DNA of 16,940 nt, taken from the NCBI GenBank assembly GCA_002792165.1, contig PFNV01000014.1, positions 1-16,940 of the forward strand, given 5' to 3'. The position numbers and the translations under genes were made by a program. The notes beneath the pieces are model-generated. The model made no database searches and had not been told where the DNA came from. It saw only the letters and a list, made by a program, of their open reading frames with translations. Positions 1 through 6,045 of the stretch are shown here, piece by piece (the stretch's first letter is position 1; each line of letters opens with the position of its first letter). The stretch is from Candidatus Tagabacteria bacterium CG_4_10_14_0_2_um_filter_40_13 (GTDB lineage Bacteria; Patescibacteriota; Minisyncoccia; GCA-002779875).

Positions 1-409
1 AGTGCCAAAGCGTCACAAACGGCTCCATCCCCCGTTCTTTCAAGGCCGAAATCACCTGGCGATAATGCTCTATCTCTTTTTCATCAAACTTTCCTTCCTC
101 GGGTTCAATCCGCGACCATTCAATTGAAAACCGATAGGCATTATGACCTAGTTGTTTCGCAATATCAAAATCCTCGCGAAAACGGTTGTAATGGTCGCAA
201 GCCCGTCCGGAAATATAATTTTCTTCCTGCAAAGGATTAGGGTATTTATCCAAAATGTAATCCGGCCACGCCTTATTCTTAGCCGATTCAGCTAACCGTT
301 TGGCATTTTTCTTTTCCCATTCGCTCCAATCATTATGATTATTCCCCTCCACCTGATGAGAAGATGTCGCTGAACCCCAATAAAAATTTTTTGGAAATTC
401 CAATTTCAT
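1..409 (-). CDS. Glycoside hydrolase family 1 (beta-glucosidase-like), N-terminal part only
   Basis: Reading leftward from an ATG at 407-409, the frame stays open for 136 codons to the window edge, so the C-terminus is missing. The N-terminus begins MKLEFPKNFYWGSATSSHQV and continues with EGNNHNDWSEWE, the classic GH1 opening (F.WG.ATSS.Q.EG), in which the Gln binds the sugar at subsite -1. Further on come a CDHYNRFREDFD segment, the strand-2 motif AYRFSIEWSRIEPEEGKFD, and PFVTLWH at the edge. GH1 enzymes are retaining beta-glycosidases acting on beta-linked disaccharides and glycosides. The catalytic NEP and ENG glutamates lie outside the window. There is no signal peptide, so it is probably cytoplasmic. 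It lies 48 bases after the anchored glycosidase and may be read with it; a possible weak -10 (TATGAT, minus strand, 423-428) sits 13 bases before the start. The family is clear; the substrate is not. Confidence 0.9.
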   Translation of the reverse strand, partial: MKLEFPKNFYWGSATSSHQVEGNNHNDWSEWEKKNAKRLAESAKNKAWPDYILDKYPNPLQEENYISGRACDHYNRFREDFDIAKQLGHNAYRFSIEWSRIEPEEGKFDEKEIEHYRQVISALKERGMEPFVTLWH

Positions 410-457
410 AATTTATTCTTTTATCATAATATAAAATATGCGACCGCAAAAATTATA

Positions 458-1456
458 TCATCTTGTGTTCGTATTAGAAACGGTCTCCTTGGCAATATCC
501 CACATCTCCAGATAGCCTTGCATTTTCAACCAATACCACCACTCCGCGCCCCAAAAATAGAAGGTGTCAAAACCGGTGCCTTTTATGTATTGTAAAATTT
601 CCCGAAATCTTTCCGGATTAAAATGGGTAAATTGCTCTTCAATGGGAATATCGCGTAATGTTCTGGGCATCCACGGTTCGGCCTGGAGCTCAACGACTAT
701 CATTGGCTTCTCTCCGACAAATAATTTTAAAAATCCCTGTTTTAACCGGAAGAATGATGGCGGCAATGGATAAGTTATATAACCGAAAAAATTAGTGTAA
801 ACATAGCGATAAAGCGTGCTTCCGAAAATATCTCCTCTTTTGGCAGCTTGAAACCATGTTCCGAATTCTCCGCTATCTGAAACTATAACCGGCTTATCTG
901 ATAAGCCGCGCACAAGACTTATTTCTTCATCAAGAAAAGTTTTATCTAATTTAGGGCATTCGCCAAAAGACAAAAACGGTTCATTTTCAACTTGCCAGGC
1001 CCAAACAGCCGGATTATCTTTGTATCTTTCAATTATTTTTTTTGATACTCCCAAAATTAATTTTTGTTTTTCGCTTTCCGGCAAATTTTTTGCCCAATCC
1101 GCTTCAAAACATTCAGGCCAGCGCGGCACTTTTCTGCCGATTACCAAAATAACTTTAGCATTATATTCTTCGGCTTTCTCAAGCTGCCAATCAATATCAT
1201 CAAAAACAAATTTATCTTCTTCGGGTTCAACTTCGGGCCAATAAACAGGGATGCGAACGGAACGAATTCCAAGGTCATTAAAAATCGCCTCATAGGCTTT
1301 TTGCCAATCAAGGCCGAGTTCTTTGGCAAAAGGTTCTGAAAAAGTTACTCCGAATATTTTCGGCTCTTTGGGCGGAACAGTTTGCAGAATAAAATACGCG
1401 CCGATAAAAATCACCATTAAAGAAATACCAAGAATAATTATAATTTTTTTTGCCAT
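458..1456 (-). CDS. Membrane-anchored clan GH-A glycoside hydrolase (GH5/cellulase-like)
   Basis: This 332-residue protein has a single N-terminal hydrophobic helix (about residues 4-25) after MAKK and no clear cleavage site, so it is probably an N-in, C-out anchored enzyme. The rest has the look of a clan GH-A TIM barrel: SVRIPVYWPEVEP at about 66-78 (strand 2), AWQVENEPF around Asn158-Glu159-Pro160 (the general acid/base NEP motif), and IVVELQAEPW around residues 253-262, where Glu256 (or Glu260) is the likely nucleophile. FYFWGAEWWYW near residue 300 resembles the aromatic wall of the last strand. Such enzymes are retaining beta-glycanases; which polymer is cut cannot be read here. It starts 6 bases after the EamA stop and is followed by the GH1 gene, suggesting surface cutting of a glycan followed by internal hydrolysis. 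The GH-A assignment is firm, the exact family less so. Confidence 0.75.
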   Translation of the reverse strand: MAKKIIIILGISLMVIFIGAYFILQTVPPKEPKIFGVTFSEPFAKELGLDWQKAYEAIFNDLGIRSVRIPVYWPEVEPEEDKFVFDDIDWQLEKAEEYNAKVILVIGRKVPRWPECFEADWAKNLPESEKQKLILGVSKKIIERYKDNPAVWAWQVENEPFLSFGECPKLDKTFLDEEISLVRGLSDKPVIVSDSGEFGTWFQAAKRGDIFGSTLYRYVYTNFFGYITYPLPPSFFRLKQGFLKLFVGEKPMIVVELQAEPWMPRTLRDIPIEEQFTHFNPERFREILQYIKGTGFDTFYFWGAEWWYWLKMQGYLEMWDIAKETVSNTNTR

Positions 1457-1462
1457 ATTTTT

Positions 1463-2368
1463 TCAGGCTCCACCGATAAAAAGAAACGCTACGCCAAAAG
1501 AAACCAGCGCAATGCCGATTATTTTCGGTATTACGTGCTTAGGCGCAAGCGATTCATAAAAAATACGGGGGCAAAAAAACGAAAGGCCCAATGCCAAAAG
1601 AAAAATAAACGCATATTCCACGGCTTGAAGAGCGCTTACGATAGCGACAGAACCAAGTTTAATCGCGTAATTTAAAATTATATGGGCAATAGCGCTAATA
1701 CCTTTATCGATAAAAAAAAGCGCCGTTAGCCGCGACGAAAATCCGCGAGAACTTTCAAGAATAACTTTTCTTAAGCGCGGCATTAAAAAAACAAAAATGA
1801 CGCAGAGCAAAGTACCGACGCGTATCCAAATGAAGCCGTTTAAAAATGAAGTTTTTAAAAAAACCGCCTTGGTCAAACCGTAAGAGGCCGCGAAAAAGAA
1901 AGCGGCTAAAAACGAGAGGAGAAAAAAATGTTTCCCAAACATGAATTTTTTCCCATTCTTTGTAAAAGAAAGCGAAACGCTTCCTGTAATCAAAAACAAA
2001 AGAGCTATTAAAGAATGGGCGCGGAATTTTTCTTCCAAAAATACAATAGAAAAAAGAAAAATCAAAATCGGCGAAATTCCGCCGACAATAGAAATAACCC
2101 TCGATACCTCTCCTTTAATAATCGCCCCGTACAAAAAATAGGTCCCGGCGAAAAAAGTAATGCCTCCTACTAACGCAAAAACGATAATTAAAGGCGGAAG
2201 CCAGGAAAAATCCAGAGGCCAAAAAATTAAAGAAAACGAAACCAAAAGATTTGCGTAAAAAGCGTAAGGCAAAGCGCTAATCGCCGGCGAAGAAAGAATG
2301 CGCTTATCAATAAACTCCACTATCGCGAGCAGAAAATAAGCGGCAAGAGCCAATATAACCCAGAGCAT
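1463..2368 (-). CDS. EamA/DMT-family permease, ten membrane helices
   Basis: The 301-residue protein is almost entirely hydrophobic, with about ten predicted helices in two halves of five, the usual architecture of EamA (drug/metabolite transporter) proteins. It starts MLWVILALAAYFLLAIVEFI and the first half ends with VFLEEKFRAHSLIALLFLITG; the EE-K-F after a helix is the typical end of EamA helix 4. The second half ends in SLAPKHVIPKIIGIALVSFG. Members export or exchange small metabolites, and substrates cannot be predicted from sequence. The gene begins 2 bases after the trmD stop and ends 6 bases before the glycosidase start, so it is almost certainly co-transcribed with both. No Shine-Dalgarno is visible, so translation probably depends on coupling to trmD. 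Confidence 0.85.
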   Translation of the reverse strand: MLWVILALAAYFLLAIVEFIDKRILSSPAISALPYAFYANLLVSFSLIFWPLDFSWLPPLIIVFALVGGITFFAGTYFLYGAIIKGEVSRVISIVGGISPILIFLFSIVFLEEKFRAHSLIALLFLITGSVSLSFTKNGKKFMFGKHFFLLSFLAAFFFAASYGLTKAVFLKTSFLNGFIWIRVGTLLCVIFVFLMPRLRKVILESSRGFSSRLTALFFIDKGISAIAHIILNYAIKLGSVAIVSALQAVEYAFIFLLALGLSFFCPRIFYESLAPKHVIPKIIGIALVSFGVAFLFIGGA

Positions 2369-2370
2369 AA

Positions 2371-3039
2371 TTAGATTATTTTACCATATTTTTTACGCCA
2401 TTCGGAAATTCTCTTATGGTCGCCGGATAACAAAATCTTAGGAACGCGATATTTTTTACCTTTCCACTTAAAAACCTCGGGCCGAGTATAGGCGGGATAA
2501 GACCCTTTATTTTCTTCAAGCGATTCTATTTTTCCTAAAACGCCAGGAATATGGCGCGAAATGCTGGAAACTAAAATCATTGCGGGGATTTCGCCATCCG
2601 TTAAAACATAAGGGCCGATAGAAATTTCTTGCGCTTTCAAGACTTTTTTAACTCGCTCATCAATGCCTTCATAGCGGCCGCATATCATTATAATATCCCT
2701 ATATTTCTTAGACCAATTAAAAGCCGTTTCTTGATTAAATTGTTTTCCTTTGGCAGAAAAAAGAATAATTTTTTCTGCCCGAGGCCGATCCGCCTTGGGC
2801 GGAATTTTCTTTAAAACAGATTCAACCGCTCTTATTATCGGTTCAGCGCGCATTACCATTCCCGCGCCTCCTCCATAGGGCCGGTCATCGGCAGTCTTAT
2901 GCTTATCCTTTGCAAAATCACGGATATTGTAAATTTTTATTTTTATAATTTTTTTTTCTTGCGCGCGCCTTAAAATGCTTTCATTAAAATATGAAGAAAA
3001 AATATCCGGAAATATTGTTATGATATGGAAAATGATCAT
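2371..3039 (-). CDS. trmD: tRNA (guanine37-N1)-methyltransferase TrmD
   Basis: TrmD transfers methyl from S-adenosylmethionine to N1 of G37 next to the anticodon and so prevents +1 frameshifts. The product has the SPOUT trefoil-knot signature: IITIFPDIF at the N-terminus, DDRPYGGGAGMVMRAEPI, MICGRYEGIDERV and SIGPYVLTDGEIPAMILVSSISRHIPGVLG, the last two forming the knot and SAM site. The C-terminal domain ends YTRPEVFKWKGKKYRVPKILLSGDHKRISEWR. I chose the ATG at 3037-3039, which gives 222 residues starting MIIFHIITIFP and matches the family's N-terminus. An ATG at 3064-3066 would add nine residues encoded inside a perfect hairpin. khpA lies upstream, as in many genomes, but rpsP and rimM are absent. 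EamA follows after 2 bases. Confidence 0.95.
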   Translation of the reverse strand: MIIFHIITIFPDIFSSYFNESILRRAQEKKIIKIKIYNIRDFAKDKHKTADDRPYGGGAGMVMRAEPIIRAVESVLKKIPPKADRPRAEKIILFSAKGKQFNQETAFNWSKKYRDIIMICGRYEGIDERVKKVLKAQEISIGPYVLTDGEIPAMILVSSISRHIPGVLGKIESLEENKGSYPAYTRPEVFKWKGKKYRVPKILLSGDHKRISEWRKKYGKII

Positions 3040-3084
3040 AAAGAAAGAAGCCGTAATATTCATCATATCACGGCTTCTTTCTTT
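3040..3084. terminator. Perfect 15-bp hairpin between khpA and trmD (terminator or attenuator)
   Basis: AAAGAAAGAAGCCGT (3040-3054) and ACGGCTTCTTTCTTT (3070-3084) are perfect reverse complements around a 15-base loop. On the plus strand the stem is followed by a T run (to 3087), the shape of an intrinsic terminator for antisense transcription. On the minus strand the U-rich arm ends immediately before the preferred trmD ATG, with only a weak further U tract. It could therefore act as a partial terminator after khpA, as an attenuator, or as a block to trmD initiation. Confidence 0.6.
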
Positions 3085-3096
3085 TTTAAACTAAAT

Positions 3097-3411
3097 TTAG
3101 AGCTTCAGGTCGTCCACTGCTTCATCAACAGTTTTTTTAGACGGACGCCGACCTCCTTCCGCAGGCTCTTCGATTTTCAAATTCACTCGAGCGTGGTTTT
3201 TGAGTCCTACGATTCTCAAGAGAGTTCGAATCGCTTTCGCGGTATTGCCCATGCGGCCGATGATCTTGCCCATATCTTCTTGGTCAATTTTGAGAGTCAT
3301 AAGAACTCCCATTTCATCAACCTTGCGGTCAACCTTTACCGCAGATGGATTGTCGACTAAAGACTTTACGAGATATTCAAGAAACTCTTGGTCTTGAAAT
3401 TTTTCAGCCAT
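3097..3411 (-). CDS. khpA: KhpA-type KH-domain RNA-binding protein
   Basis: The product is 104 residues when started at the ATG at 3409-3411 (MAEKFQDQEFLEYLVKSLVD), which matches the short KhpA/YlqC family. An upstream in-frame ATG at 3457-3459 would add a 16-residue, Cys- and Ser-containing extension unlike the family. The type II KH signature is clear: MGVLMTLKIDQEDMGKIIGR followed by MGNTAKAIRTLLRIVG, with the GxxG loop (Gly-Arg-Met-Gly) that grips single-stranded RNA. In Gram-positive bacteria KhpA pairs with KhpB/EloR and affects cell elongation and small-RNA biology; here only RNA binding can be inferred. The acidic tail EEPAEGGRRPSKKTVDEAVDD is typical of short CPR homologues as I recall them. 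It heads the run leading to trmD. Confidence 0.88.
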   Translation of the reverse strand: MAEKFQDQEFLEYLVKSLVDNPSAVKVDRKVDEMGVLMTLKIDQEDMGKIIGRMGNTAKAIRTLLRIVGLKNHARVNLKIEEPAEGGRRPSKKTVDEAVDDLKL

Positions 3412-3513
3412 TGTATTAGTCAGATTAAACCCCGAACTATACAAACAAGTACGAGGCATGCTTACAATTACTTACAATTCCGTAGCTTTCGACCTTTTTG
3501 CTACTTGTGCTAC

Positions 3514-3541
3514 ATTATACACCATCCTCAAAATTTTGCAA
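3514..3541 (-). promoter_or_regulatory. Promoter for khpA-trmD run
   Basis: On the minus strand TTGCAA (3536-3541) lies 16 bases from a perfect TATAAT (3514-3519). Transcription should start near 3507, leaving a leader of about 95 bases before the chosen khpA start. That leader contains a possible small hairpin (GTAGC...GCTAC) and a tandem ten-base repeat, ATTGTAAGTA followed by ATTGTAAGC, at about 3461-3480. No Shine-Dalgarno precedes either possible start. Confidence 0.6.
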
Positions 3542-3560
3542 GTGCCGTGTTCACCTAAGA

Positions 3561-4352
3561 CTATTTCGGGAGAATTTCGTCTTTTTCGTAGATAACTTTG
3601 TGGCCGCCTTCTTCTTTGAGTTCTTTTTTCTCCTGTTCAAATTTCCACGCCTGAAATTTCAATTCGTCGTTATAAAGTTCCTCGCCTTCAACGGCGCCGT
3701 ATTTAACGATATAATAATCTTTCTCGGCCTTGTCGCCTTCAACATACGCAGCTGACCAGCCCAAACCCTTTCTTAAAAATTTTCTCGTTATCAATTCGCT
3801 CAAGGCAAGCCCTTCGAAAAAACGTTCGGGCACGTCGCGGTCAATGTATATGATATTTCCCTTTTCGTAAACATCAACAAGCGTGCCGACCAATCTTTCG
3901 TCATGGTCAATAATGTATCTTTTGCCTTCAAAAGCGGCCTGCTGTATCGTGCGCATTTCGATAGCAGGAGAATTCAGAGAAACTTCAGGAATTTCTTCTT
4001 CGGCTTTTAATATTTTGTTTTTCTTCGGCGTTGAATGGCGGCGGGTAATGGTCAAAACAACGGCTTCCTCCTCTTTAAGCACTTCCAAGCTCTTGTCTTT
4101 ACCGTATTTCTGTTCGTAAAATTCGAGTTCTTTCTTCTGAGCTTCGTTATGGGAATAAACATAGCTGTGACCTTTAAGCAGATATTTTCTTTCTTCTATT
4201 TCATGTACAGCGATTCCTTCGTGAAACTTTTCGGGCAAATCTTTATCCACTAAAATAGTTTTTGTGGCGGGGTCCATGTCGCCGGCGCTTGTAACGCTTT
4301 TTGAGCAATCTATTTGATATTTTTCTTCTTCATATATAAATTCTTTTGCCAT
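3561..4352 (-). CDS. Unrecognised protein with duplicated His/Glu-rich domain
   Basis: I do not recognise a named family. The 263-residue soluble protein contains two copies of one domain. Copy 1 (about residues 33-84) reads ILVDKDLPEKFHEGIAVHEI, then EERKYLLKGHSYVYSHNEAQ and ends EFYEQKYG. Copy 2 (about 168-219) reads IYIDRDVPERFFEGLALSEL, then ITRKFLRKGLGWSAAYVEGD and ends YYIVKYG. Copy 1 holds His44, His50-Glu51, Glu53, Glu54, His62 and His68, in a pattern like a zinc-binding helix (HExxE...HxxA). Copy 2 has lost nearly all of them (HEIEE becomes SELIT). This suggests a metal-binding or peptidase-like unit paired with a degenerate structural copy. The linker (about 90-130) is charged and the C-terminus is Lys/Glu-rich. 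There is no signal peptide or membrane segment. It is transcribed divergently from smpB and stands alone. Confidence 0.6.
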   Translation of the reverse strand: MAKEFIYEEEKYQIDCSKSVTSAGDMDPATKTILVDKDLPEKFHEGIAVHEIEERKYLLKGHSYVYSHNEAQKKELEFYEQKYGKDKSLEVLKEEEAVVLTITRRHSTPKKNKILKAEEEIPEVSLNSPAIEMRTIQQAAFEGKRYIIDHDERLVGTLVDVYEKGNIIYIDRDVPERFFEGLALSELITRKFLRKGLGWSAAYVEGDKAEKDYYIVKYGAVEGEELYNDELKFQAWKFEQEKKELKEEGGHKVIYEKDEILPK

Positions 4353-4360
4353 ATTTTTTT

Positions 4361-4369
4361 ATGATAACA
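4361..4369 (-). promoter_or_regulatory. Extended -10 (TGtTATCAT) inside a palindrome
   Basis: On the minus strand TG-t-TATCAT ends 8 bases before the start codon of the duplicated-domain gene, so transcription would begin within about 2 bases of the ATG. It lies within a 9-bp-arm inverted repeat (TTTTTTATG at 4355-4363, CATAAAAAA at 4368-4376), which could be an operator or simply AT-rich chance. No Shine-Dalgarno is present. Confidence 0.4.
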
Positions 4370-4396
4370 TAAAAAATAATTTTTAAGAAGAGGGAA

Positions 4397-4426
4397 TTGA
4401 ATTTACGAAAAAATTTATGATAAGAT
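4397..4426 (+). promoter_or_regulatory. Promoter for smpB-ssrA, close to the start codon
   Basis: TTGAAT (4397-4402) is a plausible -35. Two overlapping -10 choices follow: TATGAT (4416-4421, five of six consensus bases, spacer 13) and TAAGAT (4421-4426, spacer 18). They end 11 and 6 bases before the smpB ATG at 4433. Either predicts a leader of about 0-5 bases, and no Shine-Dalgarno lies upstream. Confidence 0.45.
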
Positions 4427-4432
4427 GGGGTT

Positions 4433-4876
4433 ATGAGCTTGATCGAAAACAGAAAAGCATATCACGATTACGAAATACTCGAGAAATTCGAAGCCGGTTT
4501 GGAATTAAAAGGATTCGAGGTAAAAGCGCTGAAAAACGGAAGAGGGTCTCTTGCGGGTTCGCGGGTTATTATCAGGGGAAACGAAGCCTTTATCGTGGGT
4601 ATGGATATTCCGCCGTATCAATCGGCGAACACTCCGAAAAATTACGACTCTCAAGCTACCCGGCGCCTGCTCCTTAAAAAGAAAGAAATCGCCTATTTAA
4701 ACGGTAAAAGCAATGAAGCCGGTTTGACTTTAATATCTCTTGGGATATATACTAAAAAAGGTTTTTTGAAACTTGCCTTTGCTATCGGTCGTGGACTTAA
4801 AAAATACGACAAACGCGAACGCATCAAGGAAAAAGAAGTGAAAAGAAAAATTGACCGAGAAATTAAAGGCTTTTAA
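4433..4876 (+). CDS. smpB: SsrA-binding protein SmpB
   Basis: SmpB binds the tRNA-like half of tmRNA and brings it to ribosomes stalled without a stop codon, with its C-terminal tail reading the empty mRNA channel. The 147-residue product has the family signatures: NRKAYHDYEILEKFEAGLEL near the N-terminus, KGFEVKALKNGRGSLAGSRV, then the central YQSANTPKNYDSQATRRLLL (commonly Y...N....DP.R.RKLLL) and TLISLGIYTKKGFLKLAFAIGRG (commonly P...Y...G..K.....G.GKK.YDKR). The basic tail KKYDKRERIKEKEVKRKIDREIKGF is the part that enters the mRNA channel. Length is normal. Its TAA stop is one base before the tmRNA gene, so protein and RNA partner come from one transcript. Confidence 0.97.
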   Translation: MSLIENRKAYHDYEILEKFEAGLELKGFEVKALKNGRGSLAGSRVIIRGNEAFIVGMDIPPYQSANTPKNYDSQATRRLLLKKKEIAYLNGKSNEAGLTLISLGIYTKKGFLKLAFAIGRGLKKYDKRERIKEKEVKRKIDREIKGF

Positions 4877-4877
4877 C

Positions 4878-5223
4878 GGGGATGTAAGGCTTCGAAAGAA
4901 GTTCGACTGCGCTATTGGCAAGCAGAGGATGATCGGTCACCTCTATAATATTTCCGTTCAACAAAATTAAATGCAGTAAATAAACCTGCTTTTGCTTTCG
5001 CCTAATTTAAGGAGGAAGCCGTCTCTCTTTTGATGTCCGATAAAAAGACAGAGGCGTCATTTTCGGACTCGGTCCCGCAAACCTTCGATGCGGAACAACA
5101 AAAAAGAAGGAGAAATTTTGCGCATTTCGTCCGGCTTGAAACGCAATCTTATATAACCGGAATAAGCTTGTAGAGGATGGTGCATTTAGCTTCTTCACGC
5201 GAGTTCAAATCTCGCCATCTCCA
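4878..5223 (+). ncRNA. ssrA: Transfer-messenger RNA (tmRNA)
   Basis: The RNA of about 346 bases is bounded by a seven-base acceptor stem, GGGGATG (4878-4884) with CATCTCC (5216-5222, one G-U pair), followed by discriminator A5223; CCA is not encoded. The T arm is GCGAG-TTCAAAT-CTCGC at about 5200-5215. A GAGG...CCTC hairpin follows the 5' domain (4925-4943), and the 3' domain contains AAGCTTGTAGAGGATG, as in other tmRNAs. The tag reading frame is at 4973-5005. tmRNA charged with alanine rescues stalled ribosomes and marks the broken product for proteolysis. The gene starts one base after the smpB stop, has no promoter of its own that I can see, and probably gets its 5' end from RNase P cleavage. 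It is a standard one-piece form, not circularly permuted. Confidence 0.95.
4973..5005 (+). other. tmRNA tag reading frame, AVNKPAFAFA-stop
   Basis: From the resume codon GCA (4973-4975) the frame reads Ala-Val-Asn-Lys-Pro-Ala-Phe-Ala-Phe-Ala and stops at TAA (5003-5005), within the normal tag length. The preceding bases TTAAAT occupy the place of the bases that set the resume codon in other tmRNAs. The end is Phe-Ala rather than the common Ala-Ala. Confidence 0.8.
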
Positions 5224-5267
5224 TAATGAAAAAGAACCATGCTTTTAGTAAGGTTCTTTTTCATTAT
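5223..5267 (+). terminator. Intrinsic terminator after tmRNA
   Basis: A long AT-rich stem pairs AATGAAAAAGAACC (5225-5238) with GGTTCTTTTTCATT (5252-5265), extendable to 16 pairs (5223-5238 with 5252-5267), with a 13-base loop. The T run lies in the 3' arm. It separates smpB-ssrA from the infC operon. Confidence 0.75.
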
Positions 5268-5300
5268 TAGGTTTGTATGGAGCGGGCAAATCTCATCTTC

Positions 5301-5329
5301 TTGCCTAAATTTTCGAAATCCCCTATAAT
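5301..5329 (+). promoter_or_regulatory. Strong promoter for infC-rpmI-rplT
   Basis: TTGCCT (5301-5306), a 17-base spacer and a perfect TATAAT (5324-5329) form the best promoter in the window. Transcription should start near A5336, about 5 bases before the proposed ATT start codon of infC, so there is no room for a classical leader or Shine-Dalgarno. Confidence 0.75.
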
Positions 5330-5340
5330 AAAATCATCTG

Positions 5341-5850
5341 ATTAAAAGAACGCGTATCAACAATCAAATAAACGCTTCGCCCCTAAGAGTCATAGACGAT
5401 AACGGAAATAATTTGGGGATTCTTGAAATTGCGGCCGCTCTTCAGATGGCAAAAGACAAAGGATTAGATCTGATAGAGATATCTCCAACCGCCAACCCTC
5501 CAATCGCAAAAATAATGGATTACGGAAAATACCAGTACAAAGAGAAGAAGAAAATGCAGGAAGCGTCGAAAAAATCCCGGGAAGTAGAAACAAAAATTAT
5601 CCGAACTAAAATCGGGACATCTCAACACGATCTGGAAGTAAAAGCAAAACAGGCTTCGGAATTCTTAAAAGAAGGACATCGCGTAAAAGTTGAACTTTTA
5701 TTGAGGGGCCAGGCAAAATATCTTGATAAAAATTTCCTTAAAGAAAGAATTGAACGCATCTTGCCTTTAATCACGGAAAATTGTAAGATTGTCGATGGCC
5801 CAAAATCAGGACCTACCGGCATCGGCATCATAATAGAAAAAATTAAATAA
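5341..5850 (+). CDS. infC: Translation initiation factor IF-3, probable ATT start
   Basis: IF3 binds the 30S subunit, keeps subunits apart and rejects wrong start codons and tRNAs. The C-terminal part is unmistakable: KGLDLIEISPTANPPIAKIM, DYGKYQYKEKKK, and KIIRTKIGTSQHDLEVKAKQ through GPTGIGIIIEK. The first canonical start in frame is TTG at 5413, which would remove the conserved opening RINNQINASPLRVIDDNGNN. That opening is encoded upstream in the same frame, and between the in-frame TAA at 5329-5331 and it the only codons are AAT CAT CTG ATT AAA AGA ACG CGT. I therefore start at ATT (5341-5343), giving 169 residues, a normal IF3 length. infC uses AUU in Escherichia coli and Bacillus too, where it lets IF3 repress its own synthesis. 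CTG at 5338 or ATC at 5356 cannot be excluded. rpmI follows after 3 bases. Confidence 0.93.
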   Translation: MKRTRINNQINASPLRVIDDNGNNLGILEIAAALQMAKDKGLDLIEISPTANPPIAKIMDYGKYQYKEKKKMQEASKKSREVETKIIRTKIGTSQHDLEVKAKQASEFLKEGHRVKVELLLRGQAKYLDKNFLKERIERILPLITENCKIVDGPKSGPTGIGIIIEKIK

Positions 5851-5853
5851 AAA

Positions 5854-6042
5854 ATGACAAAGACAAATAAATCATTGCAAAAGCGCCTGAAAATCACGCG
5901 CAGTGGAAAAGTATTAATCCGAAAAGGCGGCAAAATCCATTTTCGGGCAAAACAGAAACGCTCCAAACAACTCGGCAAAAAAAGGTGGGAGGAATTGAAT
6001 ATCGGTAAAAAGGAATTGGGGCAATATTTGCCTAACGCTTAA
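5854..6042 (+). CDS. rpmI: Ribosomal protein bL35
   Basis: This small, strongly basic protein of 62 residues (MTKTNKSLQKRLKITRSGKV, then LIRKGGKIHFRAKQKRSKQL) matches bL35: the N-terminal KT-K....R.K.T-SGK pattern, the RK.GK.H segment and a C-terminal ...LPNA that corresponds to the usual ..LLPY end. bL35 packs inside the large subunit. Its place between infC and rplT is the conserved operon order and supports the call despite the sequence being divergent. It begins 3 bases after the infC stop with no Shine-Dalgarno, so re-initiation is likely. Confidence 0.92.
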   Translation: MTKTNKSLQKRLKITRSGKVLIRKGGKIHFRAKQKRSKQLGKKRWEELNIGKKELGQYLPNA

Positions 6043-6045
6043 ATT

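Noticed and set aside
3412..3459. 16-residue N-terminal extension of KhpA from the ATG at 3457-3459
   Set aside because: KhpA proteins are short and begin close to the first helix; the extension is not family-like. It remains possible because the transcript start lies upstream of both.
4896..4925. Similarity between the tmRNA 5' domain (TCGACTGCGCT...GGCAAGC) and the polX repeat (TCGACTTCGCT...GGCAAGC)
   Set aside because: About 17 of 21 bases agree, but in the tmRNA these bases belong to the normal conserved 5' domain and pair in its structure, so chance is more likely than a second repeat copy.
5413..5850. infC starting at the TTG at 5413
   Set aside because: It would remove the conserved RINNQI-to-VIDDNGNN segment that is encoded in the same frame just upstream and directly follows a strong promoter.
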